Origin: Bradyrhizobium sp. cir1
GTDB lineage: Bacteria > Pseudomonadota > Alphaproteobacteria > Rhizobiales > Xanthobacteraceae
Direction of reading: 5' to 3'
DNA length: 64,000 nucleotides
NCBI RefSeq assembly: GCF_014198245.1
Contig: NZ_JACIHE010000011.1
Location: 124,001-188,000, forward strand
A program made the translations under genes and the position numbers. Below the pieces are notes generated by a model that saw nothing but the letters and a program-made list of their open reading frames with translations, searched no databases and was not told the DNA's origin. Positions 1 to 8,709 of the stretch are shown piece by piece. The stretch's first letter is position 1; every line of letters starts with the position of its first letter.

Positions 1-30
1 GGGCCCCAGACGGAAGACGGCAAACCGCCG

Positions 31-1761
31 TCAGGGCAGCACCTCGCGGCGCTCGCCGAGCCGCAGATCGAGCTCGGCACGCTTGTCGGCGAGGAGGCCG
101 GCCTGGGCGGCTTCGATCACGGTAAACAGCTCATGAGCATCGCTGAGCCGGGTCACGGTGACGTAGCTGGCGCCGGCCGCATAGAGCTCGTCCACATCCG
201 ACAGCAGATCGGCCGTGGCTACGATCATGGCGGTCGGATTGAGGGTGCGGACGTGACGGACCAGCTTCTCGTTGCTGGCGCCCTTCAGAAGCGCGTCCGG
301 CACGCTGAGGATGATCATCTCGGACTTGCCGACGCCGGCATGGAGCAGCGTGTCGGCGCTGCTGATGTCGCCATAGATCACGTGCAGACCGCGTGAAAGC
401 AGGGTCTGATACACATTGGGGTTGAAATCGACCACCGTGATCTGCTCCAGCAGCACCGGTGCCTGCCGTTCGATCTCGGCCAGCAGCGCGCTCGCCGCAC
501 GGAAAAAGCCGAGGATGACGATGCGGCGGGCCTCGCCATGGCCGCCCTCGTGGCTCTCCTCGGCATGGCCGTTGCCGCGATCGAGATCGCGCAGGCCGAT
601 CCGCTTCAACGGACCGATCGCCCAGCGGGTGATCTCGTCACTGCGGGTCATCACGAAGGTCGAGAGCACCGCCAGCACCACGAAGGCGAAAGAGGCGGCA
701 TTCGCCGTCTCGGCTGCGATGTGGTGGTCGGTGACGCCGGTCTGGATCACCACCAGCGAGAATTCCGAGATCTGCGCGAGGTTGAGCGCCGGCAACAGGC
801 TGGCACGCAGCCCCTGCTTCATCAGGTAGAGCGGGGTGAAGGTCGTGACGAGGCGGCTCACCACGGTGAAGGCCGCGATCATCAATGCCAGGCCGATCAC
901 GGACAGGCCGGGCACGGGGATGGTCATGCCGAGCGCAACGAAGAACAGGGTGATGAAGAAGTCCCGCAGCGTGGTGACCTTGGCGGTGACGTCGAGCGCG
1001 TAAGGAAAGGTCGAGAGCGAGACGCCGGCGATCAGGGCGCCCATCTCGCGCGACAGCGACAGCCGCTCGGCGGTCTCGGCGACGAGAAAGCACCAGGCCA
1101 GCGCGCCGAGCAGGATCAACTCGGGACGGCGGGCGATCTGGTGGAACAGGCGCGGCAGCACATAACGGCTGATCAGGAGCGCAGCCGCGACCAGCACCGA
1201 GACGCGGCTGATCGAGAGCAGGATGACGGTGACTTCCAGATTGGCGAGGCTCGGCTGCACCGCCAGGAACAGGATGGCGAAGATGTCCTGCAGCACGAGG
1301 ACGCCGAGCGTGATGCGGCCCGGCAGCGTATCGAGCTCGCGCTTCTCGTAGAGCACCTTGACGATGATGACCGTGCTCGACAGCGCGCAGGCGACACAGA
1401 GATAGACCGCGTCGAAATGCCCGCCACCGAGCGACAGGCCGATGCCGATAAAGAACAGCACGCCGAGCACACAGCCGCCGAGGAGCTGGCCACCCGCCGC
1501 GAACAGGATCACCTTGCCCGCCCGCACGATCTTCTTCAGGTCGATCTCCAGGCCGATCATGAACAGCATGAAGATCAGGCCAAGCTCGGAGATGACGCTG
1601 ATCGATTCCTGCGACTTGACCCAGCCGGCACCGAATGGACCTATGCAGAAGCCGGCGATAAGGTAGGCCAGGATCAGCGGTTGCCGGGAGAAATGGGCGA
1701 GCAGGCCCAGCATCCAGGCAAACAGGATAGAGAGTGTGATGTCGCGAATGAGCTCATGCAT
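31..1761 (-). CDS. KefB/YbaL-type monovalent cation:proton antiporter with RCK domain
   Basis: Inner-membrane antiporter of the CPA2 family, about 576 residues. The first ~385 residues are a run of hydrophobic helices typical of the Na+/H+ exchanger domain. After a short acidic, His-rich linker comes a Rossmann-like TrkA-N/RCK domain (about residues 410-560). The ATG at 1761 (start MHELIRD) was chosen because the reading frame upstream of it has no membrane character. Odd point: the nucleotide-binding loop reads ILGFFRAASALL instead of the usual GxGxxG, so NAD(H) gating may be altered. It is divergent from the DUF3124 gene. The ion is not decided by sequence; K+ or Na+ are both possible. Confidence 0.85.
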   Translation of the reverse strand: MHELIRDITLSILFAWMLGLLAHFSRQPLILAYLIAGFCIGPFGAGWVKSQESISVISELGLIFMLFMIGLEIDLKKIVRAGKVILFAAGGQLLGGCVLGVLFFIGIGLSLGGGHFDAVYLCVACALSSTVIIVKVLYEKRELDTLPGRITLGVLVLQDIFAILFLAVQPSLANLEVTVILLSISRVSVLVAAALLISRYVLPRLFHQIARRPELILLGALAWCFLVAETAERLSLSREMGALIAGVSLSTFPYALDVTAKVTTLRDFFITLFFVALGMTIPVPGLSVIGLALMIAAFTVVSRLVTTFTPLYLMKQGLRASLLPALNLAQISEFSLVVIQTGVTDHHIAAETANAASFAFVVLAVLSTFVMTRSDEITRWAIGPLKRIGLRDLDRGNGHAEESHEGGHGEARRIVILGFFRAASALLAEIERQAPVLLEQITVVDFNPNVYQTLLSRGLHVIYGDISSADTLLHAGVGKSEMIILSVPDALLKGASNEKLVRHVRTLNPTAMIVATADLLSDVDELYAAGASYVTVTRLSDAHELFTVIEAAQAGLLADKRAELDLRLGERREVLP

Positions 1762-1828
1762 GCCAAATTGGTCCGTTTCGCCGCACCCTAGAGACGGGTT
1801 GCAACGCGGCAAGCGAGCAATTCGTCAC

Positions 1829-2350
1829 ATGTGGATCGTGCTCTCTTTGATAGCCCTGCCGGGTCTGTTCGCGTTGCCGGCCGCCGCGCAATCCAAGGTC
1901 AATATCGAACAGAACTTTGCCGAATCGCTCACGGCGCTGCCAAGGGAGGATCTCGCCGTCTCCGGCGGATTCTACGTGCCGGCCTATTCCAGCGTCGCGA
2001 TGAGCCAGGGCAAGCTGCGCGTCGACTTCTCGGTGACGTTGAGCGTGCACAACGCCTCCGAGACGCAAGCCCTGATCCTCAAACGCATCGCCTATTTCGA
2101 CACCGCAGGCAAGCAGGTCGAGAGCTATCTGAAGGCGCCGGTGGCACTGAAGCCCCTCGCCACCGTCTCGATCTTCATCCCGACCGACGATGTGCGCGGC
2201 GGCACCGGCGCCAATTTCATCGTCGACTGGGCCGCTACAAGCGAGATCGCCGAGCCGGTGGTCGAGGCCTTGATGGTTGGCGGCGTCGCCAATGCGCATT
2301 ACGCTTTCATCAGCCAGGGCCGTCCGACCCGGACGGCCGGCAAAAAGTAA
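1829..2350 (+). CDS. DUF3124 secreted protein
   Basis: About 173 residues. A signal peptide of about 20 residues (MWIVLSLIALPGLFALPAAAQ) is followed by the DUF3124 pattern: a P-Y-S near the N-terminus, TLSVHN, a YFDTAGK stretch, then GGTGANFIVDW and a C-terminal AHYAFISQGR. The ATG at 1829 is preferred because it begins the signal peptide; upstream in-frame codons overlap the divergent antiporter. The family has no known biochemical role. It is probably periplasmic or surface-exposed. Confidence 0.8.
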   Translation: MWIVLSLIALPGLFALPAAAQSKVNIEQNFAESLTALPREDLAVSGGFYVPAYSSVAMSQGKLRVDFSVTLSVHNASETQALILKRIAYFDTAGKQVESYLKAPVALKPLATVSIFIPTDDVRGGTGANFIVDWAATSEIAEPVVEALMVGGVANAHYAFISQGRPTRTAGKK

Positions 2351-2439
2351 TGGCCGTCCGACCCGGGCGGCCAGCAAAGTCGTAAAGCAGGCCGGCGCAA
2401 AGCCGGTCGCTCAACAAGAACAAAACGAGGAACGCTCCC

Positions 2440-3672
2440 ATGACGTCCAGCTTCGATTTCGCTCCCCTGTTTCCCGCAGGGCTGCCGGCCCCGACTGCGC
2501 GCTGGACGGGCCTTGCCAAATATAGCTTTGTTGGCGGCAACAATGATTCCGAACAGGTGCCGCTCGACGAACTGATCGAAGCCACCAACACGGTGCTGCG
2601 GCGCGAGGGCCGCTCCCTCGCCACTTACGGGCTGGCGCATGGGCCGCAGGGCTACCTGCCCTTGCGCGAATTCCTGGTGACAAAACTCAAGCGCGATGCC
2701 GGCATCAACTGCACGGTCGACGATCTCCTGATCGTCTCGGGCTCGCTGCAGGCGCTCGATCTCGTCAACAACACGCTGCTGACGCGCGGCGACACCGTGA
2801 TCTTCGAGCAGGACAGCTATCAGGGCTCGCTGACACGCCTCGCGCGGCTAGGAGTCAATGTCGTCGGCGTCCCCCTCGACAGGGACGGCATGCGAATGGA
2901 GGCGCTGGCCACGACTCTGGCCGATCTGAAAGGCCGCGGCATCCGCCCGAAATACATCTACACCATCCCGACAGTGCAAAACCCGACCGGCAGCATCATG
3001 CCCGAGAGCCGCCGCACTGAGCTGCTGCGGCTGTCCGCCGAATATGGCGTGCCCATCTTCGAGGACGATTGCTACGCCGATCTCGTCTGGTCGGGACAGC
3101 GGCCGCCGGCGATCTACGCGATGAGCCCGAACGGCGGCGTGATCCATATCGGCTCATTCTCGAAATCGATCGCGCCGGCGCTGCGCGTCGGCTTCATCGT
3201 CGCGCCCTGGGATGTGATGTCGCGGATGCTGTCGCTGAAGACGGATGCCGGGTCCGGCGCGCTGGAGCAGATGGTGCTGGCGGCCTATTGCAAGCCGCAT
3301 TTTTCGACCCACGTGCCGGCCTTGACGAAGGCGCTGCGCACCAAGCTCGACACGCTGATGGAAGCCCTGAACGAGCAGTTCGGCACGGCCGCCGAGTTCG
3401 AGGAGCCCAAGGGCGGCATCTTCCTCTGGGTAAAACTGCCCGACAAGGTCGATACGCTAAAGCTCTACCAGGCCGCACTCGCCGCCGGCGTCTCGATCAA
3501 TCCGGGGCCGGAATGGTCGACCAACAAGAGCCATTCCAGCTCACGCCTCAGGCTGTGCTTTGCAAGCCCTTCGCATCAGCAGATCCGCGAGGGCGTCGCC
3601 GTGCTCGCCGAGGTCTGCCGCAAGGAGTTCGGCGTGCCGTTCCGCAGCGCCAATGTGGAGAAGCGGGCCTGA
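2440..3672 (+). CDS. PLP-dependent fold-type I aminotransferase (LysN / MocR-like without HTH)
   Basis: 410 residues, cytoplasmic. The whole protein is the aminotransferase class I/II fold: YGLAHGPQGYLPLRE near residue 65, the PTVQNPTG substrate loop near residue 180, the EDDCYADL cofactor segment, and the Schiff-base lysine K242 in GSFSKS. It lacks the GntR helix-turn-helix of MocR regulators, so it is an enzyme related to 2-aminoadipate or branched-chain aminotransferases. A Shine-Dalgarno-like GAGGAA lies about 10 bases before the ATG. It is convergent with the dioxygenase gene, and 10 bases separate the two stops. Its substrate cannot be read from sequence. Confidence 0.85.
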   Translation: MTSSFDFAPLFPAGLPAPTARWTGLAKYSFVGGNNDSEQVPLDELIEATNTVLRREGRSLATYGLAHGPQGYLPLREFLVTKLKRDAGINCTVDDLLIVSGSLQALDLVNNTLLTRGDTVIFEQDSYQGSLTRLARLGVNVVGVPLDRDGMRMEALATTLADLKGRGIRPKYIYTIPTVQNPTGSIMPESRRTELLRLSAEYGVPIFEDDCYADLVWSGQRPPAIYAMSPNGGVIHIGSFSKSIAPALRVGFIVAPWDVMSRMLSLKTDAGSGALEQMVLAAYCKPHFSTHVPALTKALRTKLDTLMEALNEQFGTAAEFEEPKGGIFLWVKLPDKVDTLKLYQAALAAGVSINPGPEWSTNKSHSSSRLRLCFASPSHQQIREGVAVLAEVCRKEFGVPFRSANVEKRA

Positions 3673-3682
3673 GGCCGACGCC

Positions 3683-4537
3683 TCACGCCTCGACGTGGAA
3701 TTCCACGTTGACCTGGCCGCTGCCCGACGACGGAAAATAGTCGCAAAGCTGCTCGGCGGCACCGCGATAGTCGGACCAGCCGAGTGCAGCGAACAGCATG
3801 ATCGTGTCGGCCATCCCGCCCTCGCCATTGCATTTGATGGCGTAGTCGGGAAGCATGTCGAGGAATTCGCGGTAGCGGCGGCTTTGCCAAAGCTCGAGCA
3901 CGCGCAAATCGACCTGGCGGTTGAACTCGCTGGCGACTGACGTCCACGCCTCCGGACCGAGCTTTTTGTTTGGCCAGAGCCGATGCGAGAGCGAACCGCT
4001 GGCGAGGACAGCGACCCGTTCGCCGGATTCATCGATGGCACGGCGGGTCGCTTCGCCGAGAACCCGGCTCTCCTCGAACGAGGTGAACAGCGGCGAGGCG
4101 ACCGAGACGACCTTCGCGAAGCCGTCCGGGTTCATGTAGTGCATCGGCACGATGGTGCCGTATTCGAGCCCGAGGCTCGCCACCTGGTGGGCGATGACGT
4201 TCAGACCGGCATCTTCGGCCCTGCTCGCAATGGTTTCAGCGAGCCTGGTATCGCCGGGCAGATCGTAGTGCAGATCCTGGATCATCTGCGGCGCCTCGTG
4301 GCTGGTGAACGAGCCGCGATGCCGCGCATTGGCGTTGATGTGATAGCCGAAATTCGAGAGCCAGTGGGTATCGAACACCACGAAGCTGGTGACGCCGCGC
4401 TCTCTCGCCCGCCGCCCCAGCTCGCGCAGAGACTCGACGGCAGCCTGGCGCGCGGCACGCAACGGGCTGCCGGGCTGCTCCGACAGCATCAACGATGGAA
4501 CGTGGGTGACCTTGGCCGCGAGTACGAGCTGCCCCAT
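3683..4537 (-). CDS. hpaD: Class III extradiol ring-cleavage dioxygenase, HpaD-like (3,4-dihydroxyphenylacetate 2,3-dioxygenase)
   Basis: 284 residues. It matches the homoprotocatechuate dioxygenase family almost end to end: start MGQLVLAAKVTHVPS, FDTHWLSNFGYHIN with metal-ligand histidines, LEYGTIVPMHYMN, LASGSLSHR and C-terminal FPSSGSGQVN. The expected reaction is meta cleavage of 3,4-dihydroxyphenylacetate or a close catechol. The ATG at 4537 has a GAGGT about 8 bases upstream; an in-frame GTG at 4546 is less likely. None of the other hpa genes are adjacent, so the physiological substrate is uncertain. A small XRE regulator ends 18 bases upstream on the same strand and probably shares its transcript. 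Confidence 0.85.
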   Translation of the reverse strand: MGQLVLAAKVTHVPSLMLSEQPGSPLRAARQAAVESLRELGRRARERGVTSFVVFDTHWLSNFGYHINANARHRGSFTSHEAPQMIQDLHYDLPGDTRLAETIASRAEDAGLNVIAHQVASLGLEYGTIVPMHYMNPDGFAKVVSVASPLFTSFEESRVLGEATRRAIDESGERVAVLASGSLSHRLWPNKKLGPEAWTSVASEFNRQVDLRVLELWQSRRYREFLDMLPDYAIKCNGEGGMADTIMLFAALGWSDYRGAAEQLCDYFPSSGSGQVNVEFHVEA

Positions 4538-4555
4538 GGCGGTCACCTCGGAGCG

Positions 4556-4840
4556 TCAGGCCGCCTGTGGCTGGCTGCTGTGGATCGCCGAGGCAAGCCG
4601 CAGCAACAAGACGATCGAGACGTTACCCTTGCCGGCCTCGATCTGGGCGATGTAGCGCTCGGAGATCCCGGAGCGGCGGGCGAGCTCCCGGCGCGACAGG
4701 TCGCAGCGTGTGCGCGACGACTTCAGGCGGTCGCCCAGCTCGGCCAGAAACGCGGTCTCCGAATAGGGCGGCACGGCGCAGCTCCCCGGCAGCACTTCGC
4801 CCGCAAAATCCATGACTTGATTCAGCATTGATCTATCCAC
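4556..4840 (-). CDS. Short XRE-family regulator resembling the N-terminus of BzdR/BoxR
   Basis: 94 residues. Residues about 30-88 are a Cro/C1 helix-turn-helix (LGDRLKSSRTRCDLSRRELA, then SGISERYIAQIEAGKGNVS). This wording resembles the HTH of BzdR/BoxR aromatic-catabolism regulators, which carry a C-terminal shikimate-kinase-like sensor of about 180 residues. Here the protein stops right after the HTH and no kinase-like remnant follows. It is either a truncated regulator or a stand-alone HTH. It lies just upstream of the hpaD-like gene, so regulation of that gene is a reasonable guess. The start may be at an internal Met. Confidence 0.7.
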   Translation of the reverse strand: MDRSMLNQVMDFAGEVLPGSCAVPPYSETAFLAELGDRLKSSRTRCDLSRRELARRSGISERYIAQIEAGKGNVSIVLLLRLASAIHSSQPQAA

Positions 4841-4986
4841 GTTCGCCTTCGGGAAACGCTATCCTACCCCCGCTACGGCCGGTCTCATTGACGCGGATCA
4901 AATTCGCGCGCGATCGGCAGTTAGCGTGGACGGCCGCGCCGGGGATGCTACAGTTTGGAATTCTTCGAGGCGGGGCTTTTCGGGAC

Positions 4987-5439
4987 ATGACGCGTTGTTT
5001 GAGCCGCTGGACCGCGGCTGCATTGCTATGGGTTGCCTTCATACCTCTGGCGCGCGCGGAGACGCTCGCGGCGACTGTCGAGCAATGGGGCCTGCTCGGC
5101 TCCTGGGCGGTCGATTGCGCGGCCCGGCCGGACCGCGACAAGGGTGCGCTCCTGACCTACGAGATCCGGAAGGACGGCCGGCTGATGTACCGGCGCAATT
5201 TCGGCGACGCCAAGGACGAGAACGAGGTGGTGTCCGCCACGGTCAACACCGGAGGCCTGCTCAATGTGATGGTGTACTTCCCCTCGCTGCATCAGACCCG
5301 CGAATTCGGGCTGCTGCTGGCGAAGGACGGCAATTTGCGCGCGATCTACAATCGCAGCGAGCGCGGCGAGTACACGATCAGGGACGGCAAGTACGTCGCG
5401 ACGGGCGCGCCGACGCCGGCGCAGCAGCGCTGCGATTGA
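4987..5439 (+). CDS. Secreted hypothetical protein
   Basis: About 150 residues. The ATG at 4987 begins a clear signal peptide (MTRCLSRWTAAALLWVAFIP, cleavage near ARAE). The mature part has two cysteines (SWAVDCAA and the C-terminal QQRCD) that could form a disulfide, and looks like a small beta-rich periplasmic domain with a repeated GR..YRR / G.YTIRDGKY flavour. I do not recognise the family. It stands alone between divergent and convergent neighbours. Confidence 0.7.
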   Translation: MTRCLSRWTAAALLWVAFIPLARAETLAATVEQWGLLGSWAVDCAARPDRDKGALLTYEIRKDGRLMYRRNFGDAKDENEVVSATVNTGGLLNVMVYFPSLHQTREFGLLLAKDGNLRAIYNRSERGEYTIRDGKYVATGAPTPAQQRCD

Positions 5440-5500
5440 GCATTCCGGATGAGAGGTTGTTTCAGCGAGTCCGAAAGTAAGAGATTCATGCGCGGAGAGA

Positions 5501-5560
5501 TACCCCTCACCCGTCTCGCCGCTTCGCGGCGAGCCACCCTCTCCCGCAAGGGCAGAGGGT
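5501..5560. repeat. Dispersed intergenic palindrome
   Basis: A stretch beginning TACCCCTCACCC and ending AGAGGGTA with an internal CGCCGCTTCGCGGCG hairpin. It looks like one of the short intergenic palindromes common in Bradyrhizobium. It lies between convergent genes and may also act as a terminator. Confidence 0.5.
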
Positions 5561-5582
5561 AAACAGCGGCTGCCTCCGCCTA

Positions 5583-6401
5583 CTAATCCCACGTCGGCGC
5601 AAAGCCCGGATTGACGCAGCGCCTGTCCTTTGCCAGCGCGGCGATCTTCTTGCGGTCGGCATCGTCAAGCGTGATCTTCAGCGCATCGAGATTGGCCTGC
5701 TGGCTCTCGCGGCGCGAGGCCTTCGGGATCGCGGCAACGCCGTCCTGGTCGAGCAGCCATTTCAGCGCGACTTGCGCGGCGGTCGCATTGTGTTTGATGC
5801 CAACCTCGGCCAGCACGGGATCCGAGGCAATGCGCCCCTGCGCCAGCGGGCAATAGGCGACCAGCGGGATCGACTTAGGCTTGAGATAGGCCAGCACCTT
5901 CGATTGATCGAGCATCGCGTGATATTCGATCTGGTTGCAGGCGATCGGCGCCTTGATGTCCTCGATCGCGATCTTGAGGAGTGCGGTGGTGAAGTTGGCA
6001 ACGCCGATCGCCCGCGTGCGCCCCTCCTCCTTCAGCTTCATCAAGGTCTCGAACACCGCGCCCCAGTTCGCGGATTTCGACGGCCAGTGCACGAGATAGA
6101 GATCGACATGATCGAGCCGCAGCTTCGTCAGGCTGGCATCGAAGGCACGGCGGATCGCATCTGGGCTGAGATTCTCGTGCCAGACCTTTGTCGTGACGTG
6201 CAGCTCATTGCGCGGCACGCGGGCTGCGGCAAGCGCGGCGCCGATCGCCTCTTCGTTGGCGTACATCTCGGCGGTGTCGATGTGGCGGTAGCCGATCGCA
6301 AGCGCACTCTCGACCGCCGCCCGGCAGGCATCGCCCTGCATGCGGAAGGTGCCGAGGCCGAGCTTGGGCATGCTGATGCCCTGTGTCTTCAGATTGTCCA
6401 T
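5583..6401 (-). CDS. Aldo/keto reductase (2,5-diketogluconate reductase type)
   Basis: 272 residues, the usual size for small AKR proteins. The catalytic tetrad is present: D42, Y47, K72 and H105 (HIDTAEMY, TTKVW, YLVHWP). The NADPH-binding end IPKASRRE is near residue 227. It reduces aldehydes or ketones with NADPH in the cytoplasm; DkgB-like activity on methylglyoxal or diketogluconate is the best guess. The ATG at 6401 is the first Met that keeps the family N-terminus. Confidence 0.85.
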   Translation of the reverse strand: MDNLKTQGISMPKLGLGTFRMQGDACRAAVESALAIGYRHIDTAEMYANEEAIGAALAAARVPRNELHVTTKVWHENLSPDAIRRAFDASLTKLRLDHVDLYLVHWPSKSANWGAVFETLMKLKEEGRTRAIGVANFTTALLKIAIEDIKAPIACNQIEYHAMLDQSKVLAYLKPKSIPLVAYCPLAQGRIASDPVLAEVGIKHNATAAQVALKWLLDQDGVAAIPKASRRESQQANLDALKITLDDADRKKIAALAKDRRCVNPGFAPTWD

Positions 6402-6661
6402 GAAACAGGCTCCTGACGTATTTCAGCCCGCCGGATACGCGCAGCAGTGCCGAGCGAGCAGACTCTTCGGTGATGGAAAAGAGGTGGCGGGAATGCACAT
6501 TGTAGCTCCCCGCCGGAACAGGGCCAAATCAAGATCAGTTTAGCAAGATGCCTGGCAGGCATCGCCACAACAGCCAAACGGCATTTCAGATCATCTCGCT
6601 CATCTGGCAGCATCTCCGCCATCGCGGTCATTCGCGCCGCATGCGAGATGGAGGAATTATT

Positions 6662-6883
6662 ATGAAGACGCTGTTGACGATGGCCATCGTGGCGGCAGCT
6701 CTTGGCAGTGCCGCTTCGGCTCATGCCGACGGCTTTGCCTATATGGGCTCCCCCAAGCAGGGCGAATTCTTTGTCCGGCAACCCACCGTGCCGAAAGTGC
6801 CTTCGTGGACGAACGCTCGTGCGGAAGCCGCGCGGCCCGCGACCCGGCCCGTGCGCGGAGGCATCGGCCTGCGCATGCCCTAG
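6662..6883 (+). CDS. Small secreted hypothetical protein
   Basis: 73 residues. An N-terminal signal peptide (MKTLLTMAIVAAALGSAASA, then HADG) is followed by a basic, Pro/Ala/Arg-rich mature part. The start is supported by a strong GGAGGA eight bases upstream. The stop codon TAG at 6881-6883 overlaps the stop of the convergent phoD gene on the other strand (shared CTAG). Function unknown. Confidence 0.7.
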   Translation: MKTLLTMAIVAAALGSAASAHADGFAYMGSPKQGEFFVRQPTVPKVPSWTNARAEAARPATRPVRGGIGLRMP

Positions 6884-8454
6884 GAGTGCTGGGCCACCAC
6901 GGCCGGACGCGTCTGTGGCTGCGGCACGATATCGACCGACCAGAGGTCGCGGTTGTCGACGTCCTTCAGGGTCACGGTCATCACGCCGCTCGCGCCGTCG
7001 ATGTCGACACGGCCGAAGAACTGCAGCCCGAAACACGGCGCCAGATTCTCGCCCTGTGCCGCGCTGCATCCGTTCTGATACATCGCGACCGGGCCAAAGG
7101 TGTTGTCGAGGTCACCGGGCCCCCAGGTGCCGGCATGCAGCGGGCCGGAGACGAACTCCCAAAACGGTTCGAAGTCCTGAAACTGCGCCTTGTTCGGATC
7201 GTAATAGTGCGCGGCGGTGTAGTGCATGTCGGCGGTGAGCCAGACGATGTTGCGGATGCCGGCACGCTTGATGGAGGAGAGCAGATCGGCGATCTCGTGC
7301 TCGCGCCGATCCGGAGGACCGTTGCCAAGCGCGACCGCATCGAGGCTGACCAGGCCAATCGGCAAGTCCGCCGCGATCACCTTCCAGGTCGCGCGGGAGG
7401 CCGCAAGCTCGCGCTTCAGCCAGGCGAGCTGCTCGGCGCCGAGAATCCAGCCGCGCTGATCCCGGCCCTTGTTCCAGGTCTCGTCGCGATAGCTGCGCAT
7501 GTCGATCATGAAGACGTCGAGCAGCGGGCCGTAAGCGATCTTGCGATAGACCCGGCCCTGCCGCGCGCCGATGTCGCGGATCGGCATGAAGTCGAAGAAG
7601 GCGCGGCGGGCGCGTGCGACCAGGCGCGGCGTCCCGTCGTCCTCGAAGCCCGCATCGTCGTAGCTGCCGGACGGCGACCAGTCGTTGGTGACCTCGTGGT
7701 CGTCCCATTGCGCGAACAGCGGCACGTTCGCGTGAAAGGCGCGAAAGTGCTCGTCCAGATGGTTGTATTTGTAATTGCCGCGGAACTGCGCCAGCGTGTG
7801 CGCGACCTCAGCCTTTTCCTCGGTGACGATGTTGCGCCAGGTCTCGCCGTCCGGCAGCTTCTGTTCGGCAGGAATCGTGCAATCGGCATAGATGTGATCG
7901 CCGGAGTGGATGAAGAAGTCGGGGCGATTGTCGAGCATGGTGCGATAGCTGCGATAGCCGCCACGCGAGACGTCGATGCCCCAGCCCTGCCCCGCGGTGT
8001 CGCCGGACCACAGGAACGAGATCGATTGATTAGCTGCCGGCGCGGTGCGGAATCGACCGACGCGGCTTTCGCCGGCGATGCCGGTGGCGATGTCGTCGAA
8101 GCGCACGCGATAGAAGATGTCCTGCCCGGGCGGCAGGTCATTCAGCAGCAGCTTTGAGGTGAAATCCGCATCCGGCAGAGCATTGCGCGAAGCCGACGCA
8201 ATGATGGTCTTGAAGCTCTCGACAGTGGAGCACTCCACGTGCATCCGTGCGGCCCGGTCCGCGCGCGCCCAGACCACGGCAGAGCCATCCGAGACATCGC
8301 CGGACTGGATGCCGCCCGCGATTTGCGGGCGGTCGGCGGCACGGCTGATGCGGGGCGTTGCGAGCGTGCCGAGCGAGGCGACGGCGAGGCTTGAAGTCGA
8401 GCGGACCAGGAATTGCCGCCGGGTCCATGCGCGCGGGGCTCGGAGCATTGCCAT
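6880..8454 (-). CDS. phoD: PhoD-family alkaline phosphatase/phosphodiesterase
   Basis: 524 residues. The N-terminus carries a twin-arginine signal (TRRQFLVRSTSSLAVASLGT), so export is by Tat. An Ig-like PhoD N-terminal domain (about 45-140) is followed by the metallophosphatase domain with LWSGDTAGQG, FFIHSGDHIYADC, QWDDHEVTNDW and WLTADMHYTAAHYY, which supply Fe/Ca ligands. Expected role: release of phosphate from phosphomono- and diesters in the periplasm. A Pho box was not obvious upstream. The gene ends in a stop shared with the small convergent gene. Confidence 0.9.
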   Translation of the reverse strand: MAMLRAPRAWTRRQFLVRSTSSLAVASLGTLATPRISRAADRPQIAGGIQSGDVSDGSAVVWARADRAARMHVECSTVESFKTIIASASRNALPDADFTSKLLLNDLPPGQDIFYRVRFDDIATGIAGESRVGRFRTAPAANQSISFLWSGDTAGQGWGIDVSRGGYRSYRTMLDNRPDFFIHSGDHIYADCTIPAEQKLPDGETWRNIVTEEKAEVAHTLAQFRGNYKYNHLDEHFRAFHANVPLFAQWDDHEVTNDWSPSGSYDDAGFEDDGTPRLVARARRAFFDFMPIRDIGARQGRVYRKIAYGPLLDVFMIDMRSYRDETWNKGRDQRGWILGAEQLAWLKRELAASRATWKVIAADLPIGLVSLDAVALGNGPPDRREHEIADLLSSIKRAGIRNIVWLTADMHYTAAHYYDPNKAQFQDFEPFWEFVSGPLHAGTWGPGDLDNTFGPVAMYQNGCSAAQGENLAPCFGLQFFGRVDIDGASGVMTVTLKDVDNRDLWSVDIVPQPQTRPAVVAQHS

Positions 8455-8709
8455 TCAGGAAACCTTCGTCGAATCGCGACGGAAGGTGCCTGCGCTCCTT
8501 GACTCCACCCTGACGGTTTCTTGACTCCGCGCCTACGGTTTTGCGACACCGGGATGACGGCAGCGGACGGACCTAGGGCATTTGAACACAATCGACCGGT
8601 GGCCGACACACCAAGCGCACGCGAAAAGCTTGCAGCAGCAGCTGTTGCGCGCAAGATCTGGGTAAACGCTGTGCGCGGCCGATCCTGTCGCAAATGGCCG
8701 GAAGTGCTG

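Noticed and set aside
538..1791. 417-codon open frame on the plus strand opposite the antiporter
   Set aside because: His/Asp/Arg/Gln-rich product typical of antisense frames in GC-rich genes; the minus strand has clear membrane helices and an RCK domain.
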